Shown piece after piece: positions 9,764-17,151 of a stretch of DNA of 64,000 nucleotides. A model generated the notes under the pieces. The model was not told the origin of the DNA. It made no database searches and was given only the letters and a program-made list of their open reading frames with translations. The stretch's first letter is position 1; each line of letters begins with the position of its first letter. Origin of the DNA: Arthrobacter_H sp048266065 (GTDB lineage: Bacteria > Actinomycetota > Actinomycetes > Actinomycetales > Micrococcaceae); contig NZ_JBLXAH010000009.1 of the NCBI RefSeq assembly GCF_048266065.1, forward strand, positions 85,987 through 149,986, in the 5' to 3' direction. A program made the position numbers and the translations under genes.

Positions 9764-10489
9764 ATGCAGATTCCCACCGGGGCACGGGTGCTCCAGGAGC
9801 CGATTGTCGAGACCTTGGGCCGTGAGATCACCGACGGGGTGCTGCGTCCGGGGGACCGGCTGACCCTGGAATCCCTGCAGGAACGGTTTGGGGTCTCGCG
9901 GACCGTGATGCGCGACGGCATGCGGGTGCTGGAATCGTTGCGCCTGGTCTACGCCAAGCGCCGCGTCGGGCTCGTGGTCCAGGAACCGCACTTCTGGAAC
10001 GCGTATGACCGCCGGGTGATCCGGTGGCGGCTCGCCGGCCCGGGACGCGAACGCCAGTTCACCGAACTCACCGAGCTGCGCGTGGCCGTGGAACCGCTGG
10101 CCGCCGCCGGTGCCGCGCGCCGGGCGCCCCGGGAGGCACGCGTGGAGATCCTGCGGCTGGCCGCCGAGATGCGCCGGTTGGGTGAGGCCGGGGACCTGGA
10201 GGCCTTCCTGGCGGTGGACATCGCCTTTCACGCACTGCTGCTGCAGGCCAGCGGGAACTCGATGTTCGCCGAACTCGAACCGGTGGTGGCCGAGGTGCTC
10301 ACCGGGCGTACCGAACAGGGCATGATGCCGTTCCATCCGCGCGCCAAGGCCCTGGACGAGCACGATGCCGTCGCCGCAGCCGTGGCCGCCGCCGACGGGC
10401 CCGGCGCCGAGGCGCACATGCAGGTCCTGGTCGACGAGGTGCGCGCCGCGCTGGAGGCGACGCTGACCGACGGGCAGCTGCCGGACTGA
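9764..10489 (+). CDS. FadR/GntR-family transcriptional regulator, probable gluconate regulator, 241 aa
   Basis: N-terminal winged helix-turn-helix (about residues 10-70) with LGREITDGVLRPGDRLTLES and FGVSRTVMRDGMRVLESLRL, then a VRF-type linker and a C-terminal FCD ligand domain (about 85-225) with LTELRVAVEPLAAAGAA, the metal-site pattern VDIAFHALLLQASGN, and a late DEHDAV helix. It is divergent from gntK-gntP, so repression relieved by gluconate or 6-phosphogluconate is likely. ATG 9764 has AGGA at 9752-9755; an ATG at 9755 would add three residues. TAGGAT at 9751-9756 could also be a -10 box of a leaderless message. Confidence 0.85.
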   Translation: MQIPTGARVLQEPIVETLGREITDGVLRPGDRLTLESLQERFGVSRTVMRDGMRVLESLRLVYAKRRVGLVVQEPHFWNAYDRRVIRWRLAGPGRERQFTELTELRVAVEPLAAAGAARRAPREARVEILRLAAEMRRLGEAGDLEAFLAVDIAFHALLLQASGNSMFAELEPVVAEVLTGRTEQGMMPFHPRAKALDEHDAVAAAVAAADGPGAEAHMQVLVDEVRAALEATLTDGQLPD

Positions 10490-10522
10490 CCGGGCTGCGC
10501 TGACGGTGCTGCAGTGACGGGG

Positions 10523-10570
10523 CGGCACCGGCGGCGCCCGCCCCGGAGGGTGGGCACCGCCGTCGTGCCG
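10523..10570. terminator. Hairpin between the GntR gene and the MFS small subunit
   Basis: CGGCAC...GGCG and GCCCGCC (10523-10541) pair imperfectly with GGTGGGC...CCGCCG and GTGCCG (10549-10570). The two genes converge here, so it probably serves both directions. No clear T-run is present. Confidence 0.5.
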
Positions 10571-10582
10571 GTTCAAAGGGTG

Positions 10583-10720
10583 CTACTGGAACAGCTGGCC
10601 CACCCGCGAGAGCGTCGTGGTGATCCCGTAGATGAGCGGGATGCCCACCAGTAGCCAGCCGAAGACCAGCTGGGCGGGGTTGACGTTGACGGGGACGTCG
10701 GTGGGTTCGGGGGTGTTCAT
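10583..10720 (-). CDS. MFS transporter small subunit, 45 aa
   Basis: A 45-residue protein with a short polar N-terminus (MNTPEPTDVPVNVNPAQ), one membrane helix (about residues 18-38, with GWLLVGIPLIYGITTTL) and a short tail. Its start codon overlaps the stop of the OFA-family MFS transporter by the sequence ATGA (10717-10720), so translation should be coupled. Comparable one-helix proteins behind oxalate/formate-antiporter-like MFS genes are annotated as MFS small subunits. Their role is not established as far as I know. It would help assemble or stabilise the transporter; that is inference. Confidence 0.82.
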   Translation of the reverse strand: MNTPEPTDVPVNVNPAQLVFGWLLVGIPLIYGITTTLSRVGQLFQ

Positions 10721-12108
10721 CGGGCCTCCTCGGCGCTGGTGGTGGCGGATTCACGGTCGGGCTCGTGGAACCTGGGATCCACGGGGCGGATGAGCAGGGC
10801 GGCGACGAAGCCGACGATGAGCAGCACCACCATGGTCAGCAGCACCGGCAGGTAGTTGTGCGCGTTCATCGTGCCGGGCTTGCCCTGGGCGTCCAGCAGG
10901 CCGTTGACGATCAGCGGCCCCGCGATGCCGGCGGCCGACCAGGCGGTGAGCAGCCGGCCGTGGATGGCGCCGACCTGGAACGTGCCGAAGAGGTCCTTCA
11001 GGTAGGCGGGGGCGGTGGAGAAACCGCCCCCGTAGAAGCTGATGATCACGAACGCCAGCAGGATGAACAGCAGGGTGCTGGAACCGCCGAAGAACGCCAG
11101 GATGACGTACAGCACCGCGCCGAGGCCGAGGTAGACCATGTAGATGTTCTTGCGCCCGATCACATCCGAGGTGCTGGACCAGACGAACCGTCCGGCCATG
11201 TTGCCGATGGAGAGCAGGCCCACGAAACCTCCGGCGACGCCTGCGGACACCGCCGAGACGCCGTGTTCGGCCCGGAAGAAGTCCTGGATCATGGGCGAGG
11301 CCTGTTCCAGGATGCCGATCCCGGCGGTGACGTTCAGGAACAGCGCGGTCCAGAGCAGCCAGAACTGCTTCGTCTTGATGGCGTTCGCCGCCGAGACGTG
11401 GTTCCTGGTGACCAGTTCGGAATGCTTGACCTGGGCCGGATCCCAGCCGTTGGGACGCCAGCCGTCGGCCGGGACCCGGATGGCGAACACCCCGTACATC
11501 ATGACGATGAAGTACACGATGCCCAGCGTCACGAACAACTGGCCGACAGCGTCGCCGCTGGCGACCCAGCCCTCGGAGCCGGACGCCGGGTCGAACGCCT
11601 TGAGCAGCTGCGTGGACAGCGGGGAGGCGATCAGCGCGCCGCCGCCGAAGCCCATGATCGCCATGCCGGTGGCCATGCCCGGGCGGTCGGGGAACCACTT
11701 GATCAGCGTGGAGACCGGCGAGATGTAGCCGATGCCCAGGCCGATGCCCCCCAGGAAGCCGTACCCCAGGTAGACGAGCCAGAGCTGGCCGGTGAAGATG
11801 CCCAGCGCTCCGACCAGGAAGCCGACGGCCCAGAAGACGGCAGCGGTGAACATGGACTTGCGCGGGCCCGAGCGTTCCACCCAGGTGCCCATGATGGCCG
11901 CCGAGAGGCCCAGCATCACGATCGCGATCGAGAAGATCACCCCGATCGCCGTCTGGGAGACCTGGAAGTGGCCGATCAGCGCCGTCTTGTAGACGCTGGT
12001 GGCGTACGCCTGGCCGATGCACAGATGCACCGCCAGGGCCGCCGGCGGGATGAGCCACCGGTTGAACCCCGGAGGGGCGATGGAACGTGACCTGTCAAGA
12101 AACCCCAT
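10717..12108 (-). CDS. OFA-family MFS transporter (oxalate/formate antiporter-like), 463 aa
   Basis: Twelve-helix major facilitator. The first helix holds IPPAALAVHLCIGQAYATSVY, characteristic of the OFA group, followed by GTWVERSGPRKSM (MFS motif A region), GFLGGIGLGIGYISPVSTLIKWFPDRPGMATGMAIMG and a second-half GNMAGRFVWSSTSDVIGRKN. ATG 12108 has GGAGG 8 nt upstream, preferred over a TTG 15 bases earlier. It is followed by its overlapping small subunit. The substrate is probably a small mono- or dicarboxylate, but this cannot be read from the sequence. Confidence 0.85.
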   Translation of the reverse strand: MGFLDRSRSIAPPGFNRWLIPPAALAVHLCIGQAYATSVYKTALIGHFQVSQTAIGVIFSIAIVMLGLSAAIMGTWVERSGPRKSMFTAAVFWAVGFLVGALGIFTGQLWLVYLGYGFLGGIGLGIGYISPVSTLIKWFPDRPGMATGMAIMGFGGGALIASPLSTQLLKAFDPASGSEGWVASGDAVGQLFVTLGIVYFIVMMYGVFAIRVPADGWRPNGWDPAQVKHSELVTRNHVSAANAIKTKQFWLLWTALFLNVTAGIGILEQASPMIQDFFRAEHGVSAVSAGVAGGFVGLLSIGNMAGRFVWSSTSDVIGRKNIYMVYLGLGAVLYVILAFFGGSSTLLFILLAFVIISFYGGGFSTAPAYLKDLFGTFQVGAIHGRLLTAWSAAGIAGPLIVNGLLDAQGKPGTMNAHNYLPVLLTMVVLLIVGFVAALLIRPVDPRFHEPDRESATTSAEEAR

Positions 12109-12165
12109 GGATGTTGCCTCCAAAGTGGACGGGATGCCGGGCGGCGAACTGGTTGCCTCTGGTCA

Positions 12166-12178
12166 TTGTGCTGCACAA
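12166..12178. promoter_or_regulatory. Inverted repeat between the MFS transporter and ATP-grasp genes
   Basis: TTGTG-CTG-CACAA is a perfect 5-bp inverted repeat placed 58 bp upstream of the transporter start and 66 bp upstream of the ATP-grasp start. Its position and symmetry fit an operator; no regulator gene lies beside it. Confidence 0.35.
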
Positions 12179-12243
12179 CACACTTCTTGCATAGTGGTTG
12201 TCCCGGTTCGGCGGGCGCGGCCCGTCCCGCTAGATTGGTGCCC

Positions 12244-13509
12244 ATGCGCATCCTCGACTCACAGCCGTTCGTCCCGGTCATCCTGGGCGGGGACATCGGC
12301 ACGTATTCGCTGGCCCGCGAGTTCCACGAGGCCTACGGGGCCGTCAGCGTCGCCGTCCCGGCCGGGACGAACGGGGTGCTGGAGCACTCGGTCGCGATCG
12401 ACATCCGCCCGGCAGGCACCATGACCGACGAGGCGGCTGTCGTGGAACACCTGCTCTCCGTGGCGCGTGAGCTCACCGCGAACGGGGCCAACCCGCGCCC
12501 GCTGCTGCTGTTCGGCTCGCTGGACCTGCAGGTCGGCATCATCACGGGCCACCGCGAGGAGCTCGAACCCTGGTACACCATTCCGTATCCCGACACCGCA
12601 GTCATCGAGCGCGCCGCACACAAGCAGAACTTCTACGCCCTCTGCGCCGAACTGGACATCCCGCACCCGCTGACCGTCACCTACGACCCGGTTTCCCCGC
12701 GCCCGCTGCCGGCGGACCTGCCGTTCCCGCTCATCGGCAAGCCGGCGGACAGCAGCGCCTGGGTGCACGCGAAATTCGCCGGCAAGCAGAAGGTCCACAC
12801 CATCGCCGGTGCCGACGAGCTCGATGACCTGCTCGCGCGCATCCGTGCCTCCGGCTACGCCAGCCCGTTCATCCTGCAGGAAATGATCCCGGGCGGGGAC
12901 GCGAACATGCGCCTGTGCACGTTCTACTCCGACCGCGACGCCCGCGTGCGCTTCGCCGCCTACGGTGAGGTCGTCGTGGAGGAGCACGCCCCGCTGGTGC
13001 TGGGCAACTCGGCAGGCATCGTCACCGGGGTCAACGCCGAATTCACCGACCAGGGCCGGCGCATCCTCGAACACCTGGGCTGGACCGGTTTCTCCATGTT
13101 CGACGCCAAGCTGGACCCCCGCGACGGGGTGGTGAAGTTCTTCGAACTCAACCCCCGGCTGGGCCGCAACCACTACTACCTCACAGCCGCCGGGCACAAC
13201 GCCGCCAGGTTCTACGTGCGCGAATACCTCGGCCCCGGGTACGACGACGGCGCCCTGCCGGCCGCCGCCGGGGACGCGCCTCCCGTGGTGGCCTCCGAGC
13301 AGATCCTGTACACGGTCCTTCCGCTGTCGCTGCTGCGCCGCCACCTGCGCGGCCCCGTCGGGGAGAAGGCCAGGGAGTTGATGCGCGCCCACCGGGTCGC
13401 GAATCCACTGCTCTACCGCGCCGAACGCGACCCCCGTAGGCTGTGGTACATCGCGCTCACGTCGCTGAACCAATTCCGCAAGTTCCGGCGGCATCCGCCG
13501 CGACTCTGA
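12244..13509 (+). CDS. ATP-grasp carboxylate-amine ligase, 421 aa
   Basis: Begins VILGGDIGTYSLAREFHEAYG, the PreATP-grasp signature of D-aspartate-ligase-like carboxylate-amine ligases, and continues with FPLIGKPADSSAWV (ATP lysine region), FILQEMIPGGDANM and FFELNPRLGRNHYY (metal-binding Glu/Asn). It should join a carboxylate to an amine with ATP. Enterococcal relatives add D-aspartate to peptidoglycan precursors, but similar genes occur in many actinobacteria with no proven product. ATG 12244 matches the conserved start; no strong ribosome site is seen. No amino-acid racemase or Mur gene is adjacent, so the substrate remains open. Confidence 0.78.
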   Translation: MRILDSQPFVPVILGGDIGTYSLAREFHEAYGAVSVAVPAGTNGVLEHSVAIDIRPAGTMTDEAAVVEHLLSVARELTANGANPRPLLLFGSLDLQVGIITGHREELEPWYTIPYPDTAVIERAAHKQNFYALCAELDIPHPLTVTYDPVSPRPLPADLPFPLIGKPADSSAWVHAKFAGKQKVHTIAGADELDDLLARIRASGYASPFILQEMIPGGDANMRLCTFYSDRDARVRFAAYGEVVVEEHAPLVLGNSAGIVTGVNAEFTDQGRRILEHLGWTGFSMFDAKLDPRDGVVKFFELNPRLGRNHYYLTAAGHNAARFYVREYLGPGYDDGALPAAAGDAPPVVASEQILYTVLPLSLLRRHLRGPVGEKARELMRAHRVANPLLYRAERDPRRLWYIALTSLNQFRKFRRHPPRL

Positions 13510-13566
13510 CATGCTGGAGGAACTGGCCACCCGCGCCGGTCGATGATGACCCGGAAGGAAGCACCC

Positions 13567-14376
13567 ATGGAATTCGCCCCCTACGACACGTTGCTCGTCG
13601 AGCAGGACGGTGCCGCGCTGGTGGTGACGGTGAACCGGCCGGACGCCATGAACGCCCTGGCGTCGACCGTCGTGAAGGACCTGCTGGACTTGACCGGGCG
13701 GCTCGCCGGCCTGGGCGTCGACGGGAACTGGCCGATCCGCGGGATCGTGCTCACCGGGGCAGGGACCAAGGCCTTTGTCGCGGGGGCCGACATCCGCGAG
13801 ATGAACTCCATGAGCCCCGACGCCGCCGAGGCGTACGCGCGGCAGATGCATGCGGTCACCACCCGGCTGGAGGCCCTGCCCGTCCCCGTGATCGCCGCGG
13901 TCAACGGCTTTGCGCTCGGCGGGGGCTGCGAGCTGGCACTGGCGTGCGACTTCATCTACGCCGGCGTCCGCGCCAGCTTCGGCCAGCCGGAGGTCAACCT
14001 GGGCCTGGTGCCCGGGTTCGGCGGCTCGGTGCGCCTGCAGCAACGGGTGGGCCTGGGCCACGCCCGCGAACTGATCTACACCGGACGCCGGATCGACGCT
14101 GCAGAAGCCCTGCGCATCGGGTTGGCCAACGCCCTCTTCGATGACACCGACGCCCTGCTGGCCGGGGCCAAGGCAACGATCCAGGAGATCGCCGCGAAGG
14201 CCCCGACCTCGGTGGACAACACCAAGCGGGCGCTGAACCGGATCAACGGGCTCCCCGTCGCCGCCGGGCTCGAAGCCGAAGTGGAGAGCTTCCGGAAGGC
14301 CTTCGCCACCGAGGACTCCGTGGTGGGGCGCCGCGCCTTCCTGGCGAAGGAAACCCCCGAGTTCCCGGGGCGCTGA
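13567..14376 (+). CDS. Enoyl-CoA hydratase/isomerase-family protein, 269 aa
   Basis: Crotonase-fold enzyme of about the usual length. It has VTVNRPDAMNAL near the start, the first oxyanion segment GAGTKAFVAGADIREM and the second, NGFALGGGCELALACDF. Both catalytic glutamate positions used by hydratases appear plausible (GCELALA and QPEVNLGLVPGFGG). It should hydrate short- or medium-chain enoyl-CoA in beta-oxidation. GGAAGGA at 13552-13558 supports ATG 13567 over an upstream ATG. It lies four bases before an alpha/beta hydrolase gene, suggesting co-transcription, but no other fatty-acid genes are close. Confidence 0.9.
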   Translation: MEFAPYDTLLVEQDGAALVVTVNRPDAMNALASTVVKDLLDLTGRLAGLGVDGNWPIRGIVLTGAGTKAFVAGADIREMNSMSPDAAEAYARQMHAVTTRLEALPVPVIAAVNGFALGGGCELALACDFIYAGVRASFGQPEVNLGLVPGFGGSVRLQQRVGLGHARELIYTGRRIDAAEALRIGLANALFDDTDALLAGAKATIQEIAAKAPTSVDNTKRALNRINGLPVAAGLEAEVESFRKAFATEDSVVGRRAFLAKETPEFPGR

Positions 14377-14380
14377 GACC

Positions 14381-15205
14381 ATGGCAGAGAACGACGCAGT
14401 GCCGGCGGCACCCCGCGCCCCCGATGCACTCCACCGCTACGGGCCGAACCCGAGCCAGTACGCCGAACTGTACGTGCCGTCCGAACGACGGCTACCCGGG
14501 GTCATCGTCATCATCCACGGCGGCTTCTGGCGCGACACCTACGACGCCTCCCTGGGCCGCCCGCTGGCCGATGACCTGGTCCGCCGCGGCTGGGTCGTGT
14601 GGAACCTCGAATACCGCAGGACCACCGACGGGGAGCCGGGGCCGGATACCGGCGGCTGGCCGGAGACGTTCGAGGACATCGCGGCGGGCATCGACGCGCT
14701 CGGCCCCGCCCTGGCCGAAGCCGGGCTGGAACCGGGCAACGTCGTCGTCCTGGGTCATTCCGCGGGAGGGCATCTGGGCACCTGGGCCGCAGGACGGCAC
14801 AAGCTGCCCGCCGGTACCCCGGGGGCCGGACCCGCGGTGAAGGTCGCCGGAGTGGTCAGCCAGGCCGGCGTGCTGGAGCTGTGGATGGCGAACTGGCTCA
14901 AGCTCAGCCACTCGGCGGCGCTGAAGCTCATGGGGGCCACCAGCGAGGAGGATCCCCGCCGGTGGCAGTGGGCGGACCCGGTGCGGATGCTGCCGATCGG
15001 TGTCCCGGTGATCGCCCTGCACGGCAAATCCGATGCCGACGTCCCCTCGGCGCTCTCACGGGCCTACACCGACGCCGCCCGCGCCCAGGGCGACCCGGCC
15101 CGGATGGTCTTCACCACCGGGGACCACCACGCGCTGATCACCCCCGGCACCACGGCATGGGATGCTTGCCTGGTGGCCCTGGCCGAACTCGCGGTTCCGG
15201 CCTAG
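14381..15205 (+). CDS. Alpha/beta hydrolase, kynurenine-formamidase/BD-FAE-like, 274 aa
   Basis: Shows the hormone-sensitive-lipase-like HGGFW oxyanion motif near residue 46 and the nucleophile elbow GHSAGGH with S127. The acid should be the Asp in HGKSDADVP and the His that in GDHHALI near the C-terminus. RRGWVVWNLEYRR is typical of the bifunctional esterase / arylformamidase group. It is cytosolic with no signal peptide. ATG 14381 lies four bases after the hydratase stop. No tryptophan-degradation gene is near, so the native ester or amide is unknown. Confidence 0.83.
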   Translation: MAENDAVPAAPRAPDALHRYGPNPSQYAELYVPSERRLPGVIVIIHGGFWRDTYDASLGRPLADDLVRRGWVVWNLEYRRTTDGEPGPDTGGWPETFEDIAAGIDALGPALAEAGLEPGNVVVLGHSAGGHLGTWAAGRHKLPAGTPGAGPAVKVAGVVSQAGVLELWMANWLKLSHSAALKLMGATSEEDPRRWQWADPVRMLPIGVPVIALHGKSDADVPSALSRAYTDAARAQGDPARMVFTTGDHHALITPGTTAWDACLVALAELAVPA

Positions 15206-15282
15206 CAGGACCCGAACCCGGTCGGGCAGCACCGGGATGAAGCGGACGGGGCGTCCGGAACGACCACAGGTAAGGTTGAGAA

Positions 15283-16197
15283 GTGCTGACTGTTATGGGC
15301 GAGGCCCTCGTTGACGTGCTGTCCGGCGGCATTGCCGCGCCCCAGGCCTACGTCGGGGGCAGTCCGATGAACGTCGCCGTGGGACTGGCCCGGCTGGGCC
15401 ATCCGGTCTCCTTCGTGGGCCGCTACGGCGATGACGAGTACGGGCGCATGATCCACGAGCACCTGCGCTCCAACGACGTCCAGGAGGTCCTGGCCCCCGA
15501 CGCCCTGCCGACGTCCACGGCCCACGGCACGCTGGACCCCGTGGGTGCCGCCACCTACGAGTTCGACATGGTCTGGGACCTTTCCGCTTTCGACCCCGCG
15601 ACGTCGAATGCCCTGGCCGACTCGCAGCTGGTGCACACCGGCTCGATCGCCACGGTGCTCCAACCCGGTGCGGCCACCGTCCTGGCCGCCATCGAGCGCG
15701 CCCGGCCGCATGCGACCATCTCCTACGATCCGAACGTGCGCCCCAGCTTCGTGACGCACCACGCCGAGGCCGTCGAGCAGTTCGAGCGCTTCGTGGCGCT
15801 CAGCGACGTCGTGCGGGCCAGCGATTCGGACCTGCAGTGGCTCTACCCCGAACGCAGTGTGGAGGAGAGCGTGAAGGCCTGGCTGGCCCTGGGCCCGGCG
15901 ATGGTCGTGGCGACCTACGGTTCCGGGGGTTCGCGCGGCGTCGTGGCCGCCGGGGAGGCCGAGGCGAAGGCGCCGGTGGTCGACGTGGCGGACACGGTGG
16001 GGGCCGGGGATTCGTACATGTCGGCCCTGCTCTCGGCGCTGGTGGACCGTGAGCTGGTCGGTGCCGCGCGCCGGGAGGCCCTGCACGCCCTGACCCCGGG
16101 ACAGCTCGGTGAAGTCCTCGGCTACGCCACCCGGGCCGCAGCGGTCACCGTTTCCCGCCCCGGTGCCAACCCCCCGCACCGGGCCGAGATCTCCTGA
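15283..16197 (+). CDS. PfkB-family carbohydrate kinase, fructokinase-like, 304 aa
   Basis: Ribokinase-fold sugar kinase. The N-terminal signature is VGGSPMNVAVGLARLG and the C-terminal PfkB signature is DTVGAGDSYMSALL, whose Asp is the catalytic base. The opening TVMGEALVDVL is most like fructokinases. GTG 15283 begins the conserved strand directly. A HAD phosphatase gene follows after 28 bp, in the same direction. No sugar transporter is adjacent, so fructose is a best guess only. Confidence 0.87.
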   Translation: MLTVMGEALVDVLSGGIAAPQAYVGGSPMNVAVGLARLGHPVSFVGRYGDDEYGRMIHEHLRSNDVQEVLAPDALPTSTAHGTLDPVGAATYEFDMVWDLSAFDPATSNALADSQLVHTGSIATVLQPGAATVLAAIERARPHATISYDPNVRPSFVTHHAEAVEQFERFVALSDVVRASDSDLQWLYPERSVEESVKAWLALGPAMVVATYGSGGSRGVVAAGEAEAKAPVVDVADTVGAGDSYMSALLSALVDRELVGAARREALHALTPGQLGEVLGYATRAAAVTVSRPGANPPHRAEIS

Positions 16198-16225
16198 CCC
16201 CCTCACCGACGGACCGCCTGCCTCC

Positions 16226-17038
16226 ATGCGCCTGATTGCCAGCGACCTCGACGGCACCATCCTGCACGCCGACGAGTCGATTTCCGCGCGCACGGTCGCC
16301 GCCTTCGCCGCGGCCCGGAACGCGGGGCTGCACGTCGTCTTCGTCACCGGCCGGCCCTTCCGCTGGCTGGGCCCCGTGCAGCGTGCGTTCGGACATCTGG
16401 GCACCGTGATCTGTTCCAATGGGGCCCTGGTCTACGATCTCGAGGCCGAAAGCATCCTGGCCAGCCACACGATCTCCGGGTCGACGGTCCTTCAGGTGCA
16501 GCGGCGCATCCGCTCGCTCGAGCCCGGGGCAGTCTTCGCCGCCGAAACCCTCAAAGGCCTGCTGCTCGAGCCGGGTTTCCTGGACGAGGCGGCCTCAAGG
16601 GCCCGGATCCGCGAAGCCGTCGAGGGGCCCTTCGACGTCGGGCTGCTCGATGCCGACGGGGTGGTGAAGCTGCTGGCCAAGACGCACCAGGTCGACGCCG
16701 AGGCCTTCCAGGACCTCGTGGAGCCCCGGATCGGCGGGCTGGTTTCCGTCACCCATTCGGCTCCGGGCGTCGCCCTGCTGGAGATGGCCCACCCCGAGGT
16801 CAACAAGGCGGTCACCCTGGCCGACTACGCCGCTGGCCTCGGGATCGGCGCCGACGAGGTGCTCGCCTTCGGCGACATGCCCAACGACGTGCAGATGCTC
16901 GCCTGGGCCGGGCGCGGCTATGCCGTCGACTCGGGACACCCGCTGGCCAAGACGGCCGCCGGACGCACCACCGCCTCCCTGCACGACGACGGCGTGGCCC
17001 GGGTGATCGAGCGGTACCTGGCGGGGGACCCGGTCTAG
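16226..17038 (+). CDS. Cof-type HAD-IIB phosphatase, 270 aa
   Basis: HAD hydrolase with motif I SDLDGT (D7, D9), motif II VFVTGR, a Cof-type cap inserted between motifs II and III, and motif IV FGDMPNDVQML. The Lys of motif III is probably in the NKAVTLADYA segment. It should remove phosphate from a sugar phosphate or nucleotide such as FMN or PLP. ATG 16226 is used because motif I then lies at its normal distance from the N-terminus. The upstream kinase gene may be in the same transcript. Confidence 0.87.
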   Translation: MRLIASDLDGTILHADESISARTVAAFAAARNAGLHVVFVTGRPFRWLGPVQRAFGHLGTVICSNGALVYDLEAESILASHTISGSTVLQVQRRIRSLEPGAVFAAETLKGLLLEPGFLDEAASRARIREAVEGPFDVGLLDADGVVKLLAKTHQVDAEAFQDLVEPRIGGLVSVTHSAPGVALLEMAHPEVNKAVTLADYAAGLGIGADEVLAFGDMPNDVQMLAWAGRGYAVDSGHPLAKTAAGRTTASLHDDGVARVIERYLAGDPV

Positions 17039-17151
17039 CGGACGGCCGTCCGGGCATCCACCGACCCCTCACAAGAGACGCATCCCCCGGCCTTGTCCAC
17101 GGCTCCCCGCCGCCCGCCCCATCTGTCGGTGGCGGCTGGCAGAGTGGGGTC

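Noticed and set aside
12259..14382. A 707-codon open frame on the minus strand opposite the ATP-grasp and enoyl-CoA hydratase genes.
   Set aside because: It is antisense to two well-supported genes, has His/Gly/Arg/Gln-rich composition typical of high-GC shadow frames and shows no family motif.
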